Shown here in pieces: positions 1-9,160 of a stretch of 54,318 nt of DNA (the stretch's first letter is position 1; the number at the start of each line of letters is the position of its first letter). The notes under the pieces were generated by a model. That model saw only the letters and a program-made list of their open reading frames with translations, had not been told where the DNA came from and did not search any database. Source of the stretch: Bacteroidales bacterium (GTDB lineage Bacteria > Bacteroidota > Bacteroidia > Bacteroidales > UBA932); contig JAKSKO010000004.1 of assembly GCA_024401715.1 (NCBI GenBank), positions 1 through 54,318 of the forward strand, read 5' to 3'. Position numbers and translations under genes: made by a program.

Positions 1-6
1 TAAATG

Positions 7-38
7 AAAATGCCCTGCAATTACTTGTAGGGCATTTT
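7..38 (-). terminator. Intrinsic terminator of tRNA-Asp
   Basis: A hairpin with arms aaaatgccct and agggcatttt, extended inward by a few further pairs with one mismatch, lies immediately downstream of the tRNA on the minus strand. On that strand it ends in a T-rich run. Position and shape fit a rho-independent terminator. Confidence 0.75.
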
Positions 39-42
39 TAAG

Positions 43-116
43 CGGTGCGGACGAGACTCGAACTCGCGACCCCCGGCGTGACAGGCCGATATTCTAACCG
101 ACTGAACTACCGCACC
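43..116 (-). tRNA. tRNA-Asp (GTC anticodon)
   Basis: On the minus strand the sequence folds into a 74-nt cloverleaf. The acceptor stem GGTGCGG pairs with CCGCACC, the discriminator is G, the T-loop contains GTTCGAGTC, and the anticodon arm CCTGTCACGCC presents GTC. CCA is not encoded. The G73 discriminator and GTC anticodon are aspartate identity elements. It is transcribed away from uvrA and ends at a hairpin terminator. Confidence 0.95.
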
Positions 117-130
117 ATTGGTTTGGATTG

Positions 131-138
131 CAAAGATA
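131..138 (-). promoter_or_regulatory. -7 promoter element of tRNA-Asp
   Basis: Minus-strand TATCTTTG matches the Bacteroidales -7 consensus TAnnTTTG and lies 14 bases upstream of the mature tRNA 5' end. No clear -33 element was identified. Confidence 0.65.
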
Positions 139-180
139 GATACTTTTTTAGAAATTGCAAACTTTTTTTGGATTTTTTCG

Positions 181-188
181 TAACTTTG
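181..188 (+). promoter_or_regulatory. -7 promoter element of uvrA
   Basis: TAACTTTG matches TAnnTTTG. A TTG at 155-157 is near the expected -33 spacing. Transcription would begin around 192, giving a leader of about 40 bases before the uvrA ATG. No LexA-type operator was recognised here. Confidence 0.6.
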
Positions 189-232
189 GAATAATTAAGC
201 GGGTAATCAACAGCTAAGGCTAAAGTAAACAG

Positions 233-3073
233 ATGTCCCAGGACAAGATCATAATAAAAGGAGCCAGGGTAAACAACCTGAAAAACGTGGATATAGAAAT
301 TCCGCGCGACAAATTCGTTGTAATCACCGGCCTTAGCGGCAGCGGCAAAAGTTCCCTGGCCTTTGACACCCTTTATGCGGAAGGCCAGAGGCGTTTTGCG
401 GAAAGCCTCAGTTCCTATGCCCGCCAGTTCCTTGGCAGGATGAGCAAGCCCGATGTGGACAAGATAGAAGGCATTCCTCCCGCAATAGCCATAGAGCAGA
501 GGGTGAACATACGCAATCCCCGCTCCACCGTTGCCACCACCACAGAGATCTATGATTTCCTCAGACTGCTATTCGCCCGCATCGGCCACACATATTCCCC
601 TGTAACGGGAGAAGAGATACGCATAGACAGCAACGAGAGCGTCGTAAGAGACATTCTTTCCAGGAACGCATCGGCCGCATACATACTCGCCAGCCTGGAC
701 TGGAACGCGCGTAAAGACAGGGTCGAAGCCCTTCTCTCCCTCAAGGAACAGGGCTACATACGTTTGTACAGCACATCGGACGGTAATTCCTATATGATAG
801 AGGACGTTTTGAAAGATGTGGGCGCGCACAAGGACATCACCCTTCTTGTGGACCGTATAAAGATGCCGAAAGAGCCGGGCGAAGATTTCAAGACACGTCT
901 GTGGAGCTCCGTTCAGGACGCATTCGACCGCGGCAACGGCAGAATGATGGTAGCATATCTCCCCGAGGGAGGCACAAGTGCTGCATCGGCGGACAGCGTG
1001 CAGATAAAGGAATATTGCAACCGTTTCGAGGCCGACGGCATAGTTTTCCGCAAGCCGGACGAATACCTTTTCAGCTTCAACTCACCTGTGGGCGCATGCC
1101 CGGACTGCGGCGGACTTGGAAAGAAGGACGGCATAAGCGAAGACCTGGTGGTCCCGGACAAGAGCAAAAGCATCTATGACGGAGCCATTGCCCCATACCG
1201 CGGGGAAAAGATGAGCTGGTTCAAAGACCTCATGTGCAAAAACGGCTTCCAGTACGGCCTGGACGTATTCAAGCCATACTGCCGCTTGTCACAGCAGGAA
1301 AAAGACCTGGTATGGAAGGGAGTAAAGGCCGAAACGGAAGAGGACAGCATCGTTGGTCTGAACGAATTTTTCGCATGGGTGGAAACCCAGCGCTACAAAA
1401 TACAGTACAAATACATGCTTAGCCGTTTCAGCGGCAGGGCCACATGTCCAAGTTGCGGCGGCACACGTTTGCGCAAGGAAGCCCTGTGGGTGAAAATAGG
1501 CGGCAAGGACATTAGCCAGGTGCTGGCAATGACCGTGGCCGAGGCTGCGGATTTTCTGCAGAACCTGAATCTGGACCAGCACGACCGCAATGTAAGCGAA
1601 AAGGCTGTTGAAGAGATTCTAAGCCGCCTTAACTACCTGAAGGACGTGGGCCTGCAGTACCTTACCCTGGACCGCGCATCCAACACTCTTTCCGGCGGTG
1701 AGAGCCAGCGCATAAACCTGGTGACAGCCCTGGGCAGCTGCCTTGTGGGATCACTGTACATCCTGGACGAGCCAAGCATAGGCCTGCATCCAAGAGACAC
1801 GGAACGTCTGATAAACGTGCTGAAACGTCTTAGAGACCTTGGAAACACGGTTGTGGTGGTGGAACATGACGAGGAGATAATGCGCGCCGCAGACCAGATC
1901 ATAGACCTTGGCCCGGGTGCGGGAGTATTCGGCGGAGAACTGGTGTACCAGGGAAAGATAAACGGAAAGAAATCCGAAACCGTAAAGGGAAAGGCCGAAG
2001 ACAGCGCCACCTTGCAATATCTGGAGGGCAAGCGTGAAAGATACCGCAGAAAAAAGATAAAGCCAAGCCGCTTCATACAGGTGATAGGGGCCCTGGAGCA
2101 CAACTTGAAAAACGTTGACGCATCCTTCCCTCTGAACTGCCTTTGCGCGGTGACAGGCGTGTCCGGCAGCGGAAAATCCACACTGGTGGGCGACATACTC
2201 TACCCTGCACTTTGCCGCAGCATGGAAAAAAGCGGACCGGTTCCGGGCACTCACAAAGGCCTTGGAGGCAGCCTGGACAGCATAACCCAGGTGGAATACG
2301 TAGACCAGAACCCCATAGGCCGCAGCACGCGCAGCAACGCCGTCACCTACCTTAAGATATACGACGACATACGCAAGCTGATGGCGGAACAGCAGTACGC
2401 AAAGATAAGCGGCTATACCGCTGCAATGTTCTCTTTCAACCAGGAAGGCGGCCGATGCCCGGAGTGCGAAGGCGAAGGTGTCATAAAAATCCCTATGCAG
2501 TTCATGTCCGATGTCACAATGGTGTGCGAGGCCTGCGGAGGCAAGCGCTTCAAAGCCGATGTCCTGGAAGTGAGATACAGGGAAAAGAACATTGACGACA
2601 TCCTTAACATGAGCATCACGGAGGGCATAGAATTCTTCGGGGCCGACAAGAGCAACAAACTTGCGCAGGCTATCTCTGCAAAACTGTGCTTCATACGTGA
2701 CGTGGGCCTGGGCTACATTAAGTTGGGCCAGAGCAGCAGTACCTTGTCCGGAGGCGAAAGCCAGCGCATAAAACTGGCCTACTTCCTTGCAATGAGCAGC
2801 GAACAGAAACGCCGCCACATCCTTTTCATTTTTGACGAACCCACAACAGGCCTGCATTTTCAAGATGTGGAAACCCTGCTTAGGTGCTTTGACATCCTCA
2901 TTGCCAAAGGACACAGCGTGATTGTTGTGGAACATAACCTGGATGTGATAAAGGCGTCCGACTGGATTCTGGACTTGGGACCAGATGCCGGAGACCAGGG
3001 AGGAGAGCTTGTATATTGCGGAGCTCCGGAGGATATGGACGGCAGCACCCACACAGGCAGATATCTTGAATAA
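233..3073 (+). CDS. uvrA: UvrA, excinuclease ABC subunit A
   Basis: UvrA is the damage-recognition ATPase of nucleotide excision repair. It dimerises, loads UvrB onto damaged DNA and acts in the cytoplasm. The 946-residue protein has the expected tandem ABC layout. Walker A motifs are GLSGSGKS (about 33-40) and GVSGSGKST (about 642-650), and two LSGGESQR signatures lie near 486 and 838. Zinc-binding cysteine pairs are CPDC (about 289) and CPSC (about 405) in the first module, and CPEC (about 742) and CEAC (about 765) in the second. Length is normal for UvrA1. The ATG follows a TAnnTTTG promoter, and the gene appears monocistronic or loosely linked to the next gene 23 bases on. Confidence 0.97.
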   Translation: MSQDKIIIKGARVNNLKNVDIEIPRDKFVVITGLSGSGKSSLAFDTLYAEGQRRFAESLSSYARQFLGRMSKPDVDKIEGIPPAIAIEQRVNIRNPRSTVATTTEIYDFLRLLFARIGHTYSPVTGEEIRIDSNESVVRDILSRNASAAYILASLDWNARKDRVEALLSLKEQGYIRLYSTSDGNSYMIEDVLKDVGAHKDITLLVDRIKMPKEPGEDFKTRLWSSVQDAFDRGNGRMMVAYLPEGGTSAASADSVQIKEYCNRFEADGIVFRKPDEYLFSFNSPVGACPDCGGLGKKDGISEDLVVPDKSKSIYDGAIAPYRGEKMSWFKDLMCKNGFQYGLDVFKPYCRLSQQEKDLVWKGVKAETEEDSIVGLNEFFAWVETQRYKIQYKYMLSRFSGRATCPSCGGTRLRKEALWVKIGGKDISQVLAMTVAEAADFLQNLNLDQHDRNVSEKAVEEILSRLNYLKDVGLQYLTLDRASNTLSGGESQRINLVTALGSCLVGSLYILDEPSIGLHPRDTERLINVLKRLRDLGNTVVVVEHDEEIMRAADQIIDLGPGAGVFGGELVYQGKINGKKSETVKGKAEDSATLQYLEGKRERYRRKKIKPSRFIQVIGALEHNLKNVDASFPLNCLCAVTGVSGSGKSTLVGDILYPALCRSMEKSGPVPGTHKGLGGSLDSITQVEYVDQNPIGRSTRSNAVTYLKIYDDIRKLMAEQQYAKISGYTAAMFSFNQEGGRCPECEGEGVIKIPMQFMSDVTMVCEACGGKRFKADVLEVRYREKNIDDILNMSITEGIEFFGADKSNKLAQAISAKLCFIRDVGLGYIKLGQSSSTLSGGESQRIKLAYFLAMSSEQKRRHILFIFDEPTTGLHFQDVETLLRCFDILIAKGHSVIVVEHNLDVIKASDWILDLGPDAGDQGGELVYCGAPEDMDGSTHTGRYLE

Positions 3074-3096
3074 TACGAATCAAAAAACTTATAACC

Positions 3097-3978
3097 ATGG
3101 CTAGAAATCACAACCGATCTTTTGAATTGCTGAACAATTTCAGCGGATATGCTCCGGGCTGGGGCGGAATGTTCATGATGCTGCTGATGCTGCTTCTGGG
3201 CTCACTGCTTGGCTCTGTGTTGCAGTTTGCGCTTATAGCATCTTGGGGCCAGGAATTCATGATGTCTTACGGGATGGTGGTTTCATATCCCGTAATGTTC
3301 CTCCCACCAATGTTCTATGCCATTATCAAAAGCCATAACGCCACAATGTGGGATGCCCCGGAAATCCCTCTGGACCAGTATGCCGTAAACAAGGACAGCA
3401 GGCTTTCTGCCGGTATGCTTGCGCTGATGTGCTTCATGGCAACCATCTGTGCAGCCTTTGTTGTGGAGCCTCTTCTCACACTTATCCCAACCGACGGCCC
3501 AATCATGGGGAAAATCTATGAGACGATGAAGAATGTCATGGAACAGCTGCTGCAAGGACCGCTATGGGTGAGCATTCTCTGCACCACAATCTTCGCCCCT
3601 TTCTTCGAGGAATGGCTTTGCAGAGGCATGATACTGAGGGGACTTCTGCAGAAGACATCCCCTGCCGTTGCAATTGCAGTTTCAGCCCTGTTTTTCGCAC
3701 TTATCCACGCCAATCCATGGCAAGCAGTACCTGCCTTCGCACTGGGATGTCTGTTCGGATTGGTCTACTACAAGACAGGTTCTCTTAAATTAACAATGCT
3801 GATGCATTTTGCTAATAACAGCTTCAGCGTTCTGATTAGCAGAATCCCGGCATTCGAAGGCAAGGACTACTTTTTTGAGGTTGTCACAGACAAGTTACAG
3901 TACGGACTTATCTATCTATGCTGTCTTTCCCTGCTTGTTTTGTTTGTTTGCCGTGTCTGTAATACTGGTAGGGCTTAG
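3097..3978 (+). CDS. CPBP family intramembrane metalloprotease
   Basis: This is a polytopic membrane protein of the CAAX protease/bacteriocin-processing (Abi, CPBP) family, 293 residues. The three family motifs are present in order: EExxxR (EEWLCR, about 170-175), FxxxH (FALIH, about 200-204) and a late HxxxN (HFANN). These supply the glutamates and histidines of the active site. Several hydrophobic segments flank them, starting with a long one near residues 20-48. Bacterial members have been linked to peptide maturation, self-immunity or membrane-protein processing, but the substrate here is unknown. Its last 71 bases overlap the end of the oppositely oriented regulator gene. Confidence 0.88.
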   Translation: MARNHNRSFELLNNFSGYAPGWGGMFMMLLMLLLGSLLGSVLQFALIASWGQEFMMSYGMVVSYPVMFLPPMFYAIIKSHNATMWDAPEIPLDQYAVNKDSRLSAGMLALMCFMATICAAFVVEPLLTLIPTDGPIMGKIYETMKNVMEQLLQGPLWVSILCTTIFAPFFEEWLCRGMILRGLLQKTSPAVAIAVSALFFALIHANPWQAVPAFALGCLFGLVYYKTGSLKLTMLMHFANNSFSVLISRIPAFEGKDYFFEVVTDKLQYGLIYLCCLSLLVLFVCRVCNTGRA

Positions 3979-4438
3979 ACCCGTGGCGGACTTTCCACTG
4001 TCTGGGGGTATTGTTCAGAAAAGTCTTGAAAGCCATTGTGAATGACGACGTGCTGTTGAAACCGCGCTTCATTCCCGTCTCCCCTATACGGGCCGATGGG
4101 TCCTTGCGGAATATCTCCAGCGCTTCATTCACCCTGAAAGAATTAATAAAGTAGTTGAAATTGATCATTCCGTGCTTCTTTATGGCTCTGGCCAGATAGG
4201 TGCGGTTGGTGAGAATTGTTGCAGCAACCTCCTTTACATCCAGGTTCGGATTCAGATAGGGTTTCTCTTCTTTGAAGTAATTCACAAGATTGTTGTATAC
4301 GACATCCAGGCTGTGTTGTTCGTCCAGAATATCATAATCTCCCCTTTTCTTGTGGATAAAAGCCAGACAAAGCATTCCGGCAATGAAGGCCAACAGGACA
4401 ACTCCGGTAAGCACGATTAGTAATGATACATTGCTCAT
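3908..4438 (-). CDS. Membrane-tethered AraC-type DNA-binding protein
   Basis: The 176-residue protein begins with a single hydrophobic segment (about residues 5-28). After a short linker it carries a C-terminal AraC/XylS-type helix-turn-helix domain (about 45-150), with a TNRTYLARAIK first HTH and a GFNSTSSFTMAFK second HTH. The last 20 or so residues are basic and glutamine-rich and lie beyond the usual domain end. There is no recognisable sensory domain, so the protein looks like the output end of a larger membrane regulator. It converges with the CPBP gene and overlaps its 3' end by 71 bases. Targets are unknown. An alternative is the remnant of a TPR- or sensor-AraC regulator, but the frame is open and starts with ATG. 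Confidence 0.75.
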   Translation of the reverse strand: MSNVSLLIVLTGVVLLAFIAGMLCLAFIHKKRGDYDILDEQHSLDVVYNNLVNYFKEEKPYLNPNLDVKEVAATILTNRTYLARAIKKHGMINFNYFINSFRVNEALEIFRKDPSARIGETGMKRGFNSTSSFTMAFKTFLNNTPRQWKVRHGSKPYQYYRHGKQTKQAGKDSIDR

Positions 4439-4513
4439 ATGAAATAATTATTTTTTATTTTAGGTAAGCGAACCCATCTGACAGGAAAGGCCATCCGTAC
4501 AAAATTATACAAA

Positions 4514-4548
4514 GTGAAGCCTTGCTCAAACGCAGAGCAAGGCTTCAC
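4514..4548 (-). terminator. Perfect hairpin terminator downstream of the YitT genes
   Basis: A 14-bp perfect inverted repeat (gtgaagccttgctc and its complement) with a 7-base loop lies 33 bases past the YitT stop. On the minus strand it is followed by TTTGTATAATTTT. It most likely ends the leuS-yitT-yitT transcript before the AraC-like gene. Confidence 0.85.
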
Positions 4549-4580
4549 TGTACGATTTTGTTTATTTTAGTGTTTTTTGT

Positions 4581-5519
4581 TTATTTTGAGGTTTTTTTGG
4601 ACTTGTTTTTAATTGTATCAAAGCCCAAACCATACACTCCCATCACGGAAGAAACGGAAATGAAGGCAGCCGGGTCCACCTCTTTTATCCTGGCAAGTAT
4701 CATACTGAGGTCTGTTTTTCTTGCCACAACCAGAAGAACTTCACTTTCCTGCTTGTTGAACCAGCCGCGGGAGCGCAGAAGCGTAACACCTCTTTTGATA
4801 TTGAAGGCTATCTCATCGGCAAGGGCCTCATACTTCTTGGAGAAAATCATAATCTGCACACTCTGCTTTGAACCGGTGAGGTACAGGTCCACCGTATAAC
4901 TGTTCACGGCAACCAGCACAAGGGCATAGATGACATTCGCAATCTTGCCCGTGAAGTTCAGCTGTGAACCGTCCGGCAAGTACGAAGGAATAAGAAGTGA
5001 GGACAGGATTATCACAAAATCCAGCATCAGCAGAAGCCTTCCCGGGGTGATGTCCTTGTATTTGTTTATGATCATCGCAATGATATCGGTGCCGCCGGTA
5101 CTGCCGCCGTGGGTAAATGTAAGGCCTATGCCAAGACCGGTTAACGCACCACCCATCACAACGCACAGCATCTTTCCGTTCTCAGCGGTGAAATCGTTCA
5201 CGAAATCCGTGGGGATGATGGATGGGAAGAACTGCAGGGCAAGAGAAGACATAATGATGGCATAGATTGTCTTCAAGCCGAAACCACGTCCCAGGATGAA
5301 GAAGGCCACGACAAGCAGCAATGCATTGACACTGAAGTTAGTGATACCCATGGAGATGCCTGTAGCATAATATACGATTGCGGAAAGGCCGGAAACGCCT
5401 CCACCGATGAGGTTGTTCGGCATAAGGAAGAAAGCCCATGCACCGCAATACAGGCACACGCCCAGAGTTATCACAAAGTAGTCGTAAAAAAGACTCCAAA
5501 AGCTATTCCCGCGAGACAT
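4581..5519 (-). CDS. YitT family membrane protein (second of tandem pair)
   Basis: A 312-residue integral membrane protein of the YitT/DUF161 family with a C-terminal cytoplasmic DUF2179 domain. It has about five to six hydrophobic segments over residues 12-200, including the family-typical GGxxGLSAIVYYATG and HGGSTGGTDIIAMIINKY stretches. The C-terminal ligand-binding-like domain covers about 220-300. The family function is not established. Its start overlaps the stop of its paralogue by one base (TAATG), so the two are translationally coupled. The C-terminus is lysine/serine-rich. Confidence 0.88.
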   Translation of the reverse strand: MSRGNSFWSLFYDYFVITLGVCLYCGAWAFFLMPNNLIGGGVSGLSAIVYYATGISMGITNFSVNALLLVVAFFILGRGFGLKTIYAIIMSSLALQFFPSIIPTDFVNDFTAENGKMLCVVMGGALTGLGIGLTFTHGGSTGGTDIIAMIINKYKDITPGRLLLMLDFVIILSSLLIPSYLPDGSQLNFTGKIANVIYALVLVAVNSYTVDLYLTGSKQSVQIMIFSKKYEALADEIAFNIKRGVTLLRSRGWFNKQESEVLLVVARKTDLSMILARIKEVDPAAFISVSSVMGVYGLGFDTIKNKSKKTSK

Positions 5520-6418
5520 TATTCTGCTGACTTTTTGATTTTGATTCCTGTCTTTATCTCCTCAAAGCCCTCTCCGTACACATCCTTCACAGGGGTTACG
5601 GCAACAAAGGCCTTCGGATCCACCCTCTTGATCTTGTTTGTAACAAGGCTCATCTCGCTGCGACGCACCAGAATCAGAAGGACCTTCTTCTCGGACTGCG
5701 AATACCAGCCCACTGCATTAAGGGCGGTAACTCCCCTGTCCATCGCCTTGTTGATATAATCCGCAATCTCTGCATATTTCTCCGAGAACACCATAATCTG
5801 CACCGATGATTTCCGGCCGATAAGGATGTAATCCAGGCCAAGTGAGAAAACGATTACGGCTATGTATCCGTACACCATGTCATCAACTGTCTTGCCCGGA
5901 ACAAGGAGAAGCGAAGCTATGATAAGTATATCCAGAACCATATATACGGTACCCGGGGTTATCGGCCAGTATTTGTTCATAATCAGTGCAATGATATCTG
6001 TTCCTCCGGAGCTGCTGCCTTTGTCCAGCAGGATTGAAATGCCTATAGCCTCAACCATTGCCGCAATCATAGGATTGAGAACACCCTCCTTCAACTCCAG
6101 CGTAGGAAGACCCATCAGCGGAAGTACGTCCAGCATTATACTTATCACTATAAGGGCATATATGGTTCTGAATCCGAAGGACTTGCCCAGAACAAGGAAG
6201 CCCATGACCAAAAGGAGTACGTTGGCAATTGCATAACTGTATGCCATATTGAAGCCCGTACCATACTGTATCACGGTACAGAGACCGGTGATACCGCCGC
6301 TGATTATACCGTTTGGCACGAAAATCTGAGTCCAGGCCAAACAGTACACCAGACAGCCGAATGTAATTAAAACATAGTCCCTGAATATCCTCAGGGCTCT
6401 GAGTGTTACTTTATCCAT
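5519..6418 (-). CDS. YitT family membrane protein (first of tandem pair)
   Basis: A 299-residue paralogue of the downstream gene with the same layout: YitT membrane domain (about 10-195) and C-terminal DUF2179 domain (about 210-285). The shared glycine-rich motif appears as KGSSSGGTDIIALIMNKY. It starts 3 bases after the leuS stop and so is probably cotranscribed with leuS. The two YitT copies clearly descend from one duplication, which suggests a heteromeric membrane complex, although this is inference. Substrate and role are unknown. Confidence 0.88.
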   Translation of the reverse strand: MDKVTLRALRIFRDYVLITFGCLVYCLAWTQIFVPNGIISGGITGLCTVIQYGTGFNMAYSYAIANVLLLVMGFLVLGKSFGFRTIYALIVISIMLDVLPLMGLPTLELKEGVLNPMIAAMVEAIGISILLDKGSSSGGTDIIALIMNKYWPITPGTVYMVLDILIIASLLLVPGKTVDDMVYGYIAVIVFSLGLDYILIGRKSSVQIMVFSEKYAEIADYINKAMDRGVTALNAVGWYSQSEKKVLLILVRRSEMSLVTNKIKRVDPKAFVAVTPVKDVYGEGFEEIKTGIKIKKSAE

Positions 6419-6421
6419 ACT

Positions 6422-9133
6422 CTACTTCACAACAATATTCACAATCTTGCCCGGCACTACGATAACCTTCTGGATTGATACTCCCTCGAGGTATTTCGCG
6501 GTCTGCTCCATGCCGCGCACTGTTGCCTCAACCTCCTCCTTGGACATGCTCTTTGCAAGTTCCACTGTGAAACGGGTCTTGCCGTTGAAGGAAACCGCAT
6601 AAGTGCAGTTGTTCTCTACGGTGTAGGCCTCAACATATTCAGGGAATTTCGCATAGGTGATGCTCTCCTGATGGCCGAGGGCCTGGTAGAGTTCCTCGCA
6701 CACATGAGGGCAGTAGATGCTAAGCATTATGATGAACGGCTCCAGAATCTCACGCTTGTGGCAGTCCAGCTCTGAAAGTTCGTTCATTGCAATCATGAAA
6801 GCCGCAACGGTTGTGTTGAAAGAGAAATTCTCTGTGTCTTCCTGAACCTTCGCAATGAGCTTGTGCAGGCTCTTGAGCTCTGCAGGGCTGGCCTTCTCAT
6901 CGGTCACAATGAAATTATCCTTGTCCCAGAACAGCCTCCACACACGTTTCAGGAAGCGGTTCACGCCGTCAATACCCTTTGTATCCCAAGGTTTGCTCTG
7001 CTCCAGAGGGCCAAGGAACATCTCGTAGAGGCGAAGGGTGTCGGCACCGAAGTTGTCGCAGATCATGTCCGGATTTACAACGTTGAACATGCTCTTGCTC
7101 ATCTTCTCTATGGCCCAGCCGCAGATATACTCTCCGTTTTCAAGCTCGAACTCGGCATTCTTGAAATCAGGCATCCAGTTGCGGAAGGCCTCCATATCCA
7201 GACGGTCGTTATGCACGATATTCACGTCAACGTGGATTTCGGTAGTCTCGTATTTGTCTTTCAGACCCACTGAAACGAACCTGTTTGTGCCGATGATACG
7301 GTATACGAAGTTGCTTCGGCCCTGGATCATACCCTGGTTGATAAGTTTCTTGAAAGGCTCTTTCTCACATACATAGCCCAGGTCGTAAAGGAACTTGTTC
7401 CAGAATCGGCTGTAGATGAGGTGGCCTGTGGCATGCTCTGTTCCGCCGATGTAAAGGTCCACATTGCGCCAGTAGGCATCGGCCGATGCGGAAACAAGGC
7501 CATCGGAGTTCTTCGGATCCATATAGCGCAGATAGTATGCGCTGCTGCCCGCAAAGCCAGGCATTGTGCTCTTCTCCAGCGGATAACCCTTGTATGTCCA
7601 GTCCTTTGCACGTGCAAGAGGCGGCTCGCCTGTCTCCGTTGGTTTGAACTGGTCCACCTCCGGAAGGGTAACAGGAAGGTCCTTCTCGTCCACAGGCATA
7701 GGAATGCCATCCTTATAATATATAGGGAAAGGCTCGCCCCAGTAACGCTGGCGGCTGAAGATTGCGTCGCGCAGACGGTAGTTCACCTTTCCGCGGCCAA
7801 GGCCATGCTCTTCAACATACTTTATTGCAGCAGGGATAGCCTCTTTCACGCTCATGCCGGTGAGGAAACCGCTGTTGCACATGATGCCGTCCTTTGCATC
7901 GAAGCTCTGCTCACTTACGTCACAACCCTCGATAAGCGGGATGATAGGCAGGTTGAAGGTCTTTGCGAAAGCATAGTCACGGCTGTCATGTGCAGGTACC
8001 GCCATGATGGCACCCGTTCCGTAACCGCTAAGCACATATTCGCTTATCCACACAGGAACCTTCTCTCCTGTGAGAGGGTTTGTGGCATATGAACCGCTGA
8101 ATACGCCGGTAACCTTCTTGCCCTGAGCCCTTTCACGCTCGGTCTTCTTCTTTGCCATGGCAAGATACTCCTCCACGGCAGCCTTCTGCTCCCTGGATGT
8201 GAGTTTCTCCACCCAGTCGCTCTCCGGCGCAAGCACCATGAAGGTTACGCCGAATACGGTATCGGCACGTGTGGTGAAGATGGTTACATCATACTCCTTG
8301 TCTTCGTTCTGCACCTTGAACACCATCTCACAACCCTTGCTGCGGCCAATCCAGTTGCGCTGCATATCCTTCAGGGAATCGGTCCAGTCCAGCTCTTCCA
8401 TATCGGCAAGCAGGCGCTCTGCATAGGCCGATACCCTAAGCTGCCACTGGGTCATCTTCTTCTGCTCCACAGGGAAGCCTCCACGCACGCTGTAGCCTTC
8501 CTTCACCTCGTCATTGGCAAGTACGGTTCCAAGCGCAGGGCACCAGTTAACGGCCGTTTCGCCCTGATAAGCGATACGATACTGCATAAGAAGGTCGCTC
8601 TGCTCCTTCTCGCTGAGGCCATCCCACTTGCCCTCTGCCTTGAATTTGGCAATGAGGTTCTCTATAGGCTCCGCCTTCTGTGTCTCCGGATTGAACCAGC
8701 TGTTGAACATCTTCAGGAATGCCCACTGAGTCCATTTGTAGTATGCCGGATCGCAGGTGCGAACCTCGCGGTCCCAGTCATAGCTGAAGCCGATGCGGTC
8801 CAGCTGGCTGCGGTAACGTGTTATGTTGGCGTTGGTAGTAACCTCCGGATGCTGGCCGGTCTGGATTGCATACTGCTCTGCAGGCAGGCCGAATGCATCA
8901 TATCCCATAGGATGCAGCACGTTGTAGCCGCAAAGGCGTTTGTATCTTGAATAAATATCGGAAGCTATATAGCCCAGCGGATGGCCCACATGCAGGCCGG
9001 CTCCGCTTGGATAAGGGAACATGTCCAGCACGTAATACTTCGGCTGGCTCTCTTTCTCCACTGCCTTGAAGGTGTGGTTCTGGGCCCAATAACGCTGCCA
9101 TTTGGCTTCGATTTCCTTGAAATTATATTCCAT
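6422..9133 (-). CDS. leuS: Leucyl-tRNA synthetase
   Basis: Class I aminoacyl-tRNA synthetase that charges tRNA-Leu, 903 residues. The HIGH-like motif is HVGH (48-51) and KMSKS lies near 679-683. The CP1 editing domain shows the threonine-rich TTRADTVFG and [15 protein letters not shown] with its conserved Asp. Just before KMSKS there is an extended leucine-specific insertion rich in acidic and aromatic residues, which I associate with Bacteroidota enzymes. The anticodon-binding and C-terminal domains are complete. A promoter element sits 17-24 bases upstream of the ATG. Two YitT genes follow. Confidence 0.97.
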   Translation of the reverse strand: MEYNFKEIEAKWQRYWAQNHTFKAVEKESQPKYYVLDMFPYPSGAGLHVGHPLGYIASDIYSRYKRLCGYNVLHPMGYDAFGLPAEQYAIQTGQHPEVTTNANITRYRSQLDRIGFSYDWDREVRTCDPAYYKWTQWAFLKMFNSWFNPETQKAEPIENLIAKFKAEGKWDGLSEKEQSDLLMQYRIAYQGETAVNWCPALGTVLANDEVKEGYSVRGGFPVEQKKMTQWQLRVSAYAERLLADMEELDWTDSLKDMQRNWIGRSKGCEMVFKVQNEDKEYDVTIFTTRADTVFGVTFMVLAPESDWVEKLTSREQKAAVEEYLAMAKKKTERERAQGKKVTGVFSGSYATNPLTGEKVPVWISEYVLSGYGTGAIMAVPAHDSRDYAFAKTFNLPIIPLIEGCDVSEQSFDAKDGIMCNSGFLTGMSVKEAIPAAIKYVEEHGLGRGKVNYRLRDAIFSRQRYWGEPFPIYYKDGIPMPVDEKDLPVTLPEVDQFKPTETGEPPLARAKDWTYKGYPLEKSTMPGFAGSSAYYLRYMDPKNSDGLVSASADAYWRNVDLYIGGTEHATGHLIYSRFWNKFLYDLGYVCEKEPFKKLINQGMIQGRSNFVYRIIGTNRFVSVGLKDKYETTEIHVDVNIVHNDRLDMEAFRNWMPDFKNAEFELENGEYICGWAIEKMSKSMFNVVNPDMICDNFGADTLRLYEMFLGPLEQSKPWDTKGIDGVNRFLKRVWRLFWDKDNFIVTDEKASPAELKSLHKLIAKVQEDTENFSFNTTVAAFMIAMNELSELDCHKREILEPFIIMLSIYCPHVCEELYQALGHQESITYAKFPEYVEAYTVENNCTYAVSFNGKTRFTVELAKSMSKEEVEATVRGMEQTAKYLEGVSIQKVIVVPGKIVNIVVK

Positions 9134-9149
9134 ATCGTAAAAATTTGCG

Positions 9150-9157
9150 CAAATTTA
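9150..9157 (-). promoter_or_regulatory. -7 promoter element of leuS
   Basis: Minus-strand TAAATTTG fits TAnnTTTG. It overlaps a perfect 16-bp palindrome (aaatttgcgcaaattt, 9141-9156). The predicted leader is only about 13 bases, and the upstream promoter half lies inside the end of the M28-like gene. leuS therefore has its own promoter. Confidence 0.65.
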
Positions 9158-9160
9158 TAA

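Noticed and set aside
1751-3052. 433-codon open frame antisense to uvrA
   Set aside because: It mirrors uvrA's codon pattern, has no plausible domain, promoter or signal, and the opposite strand carries an unmistakable UvrA.
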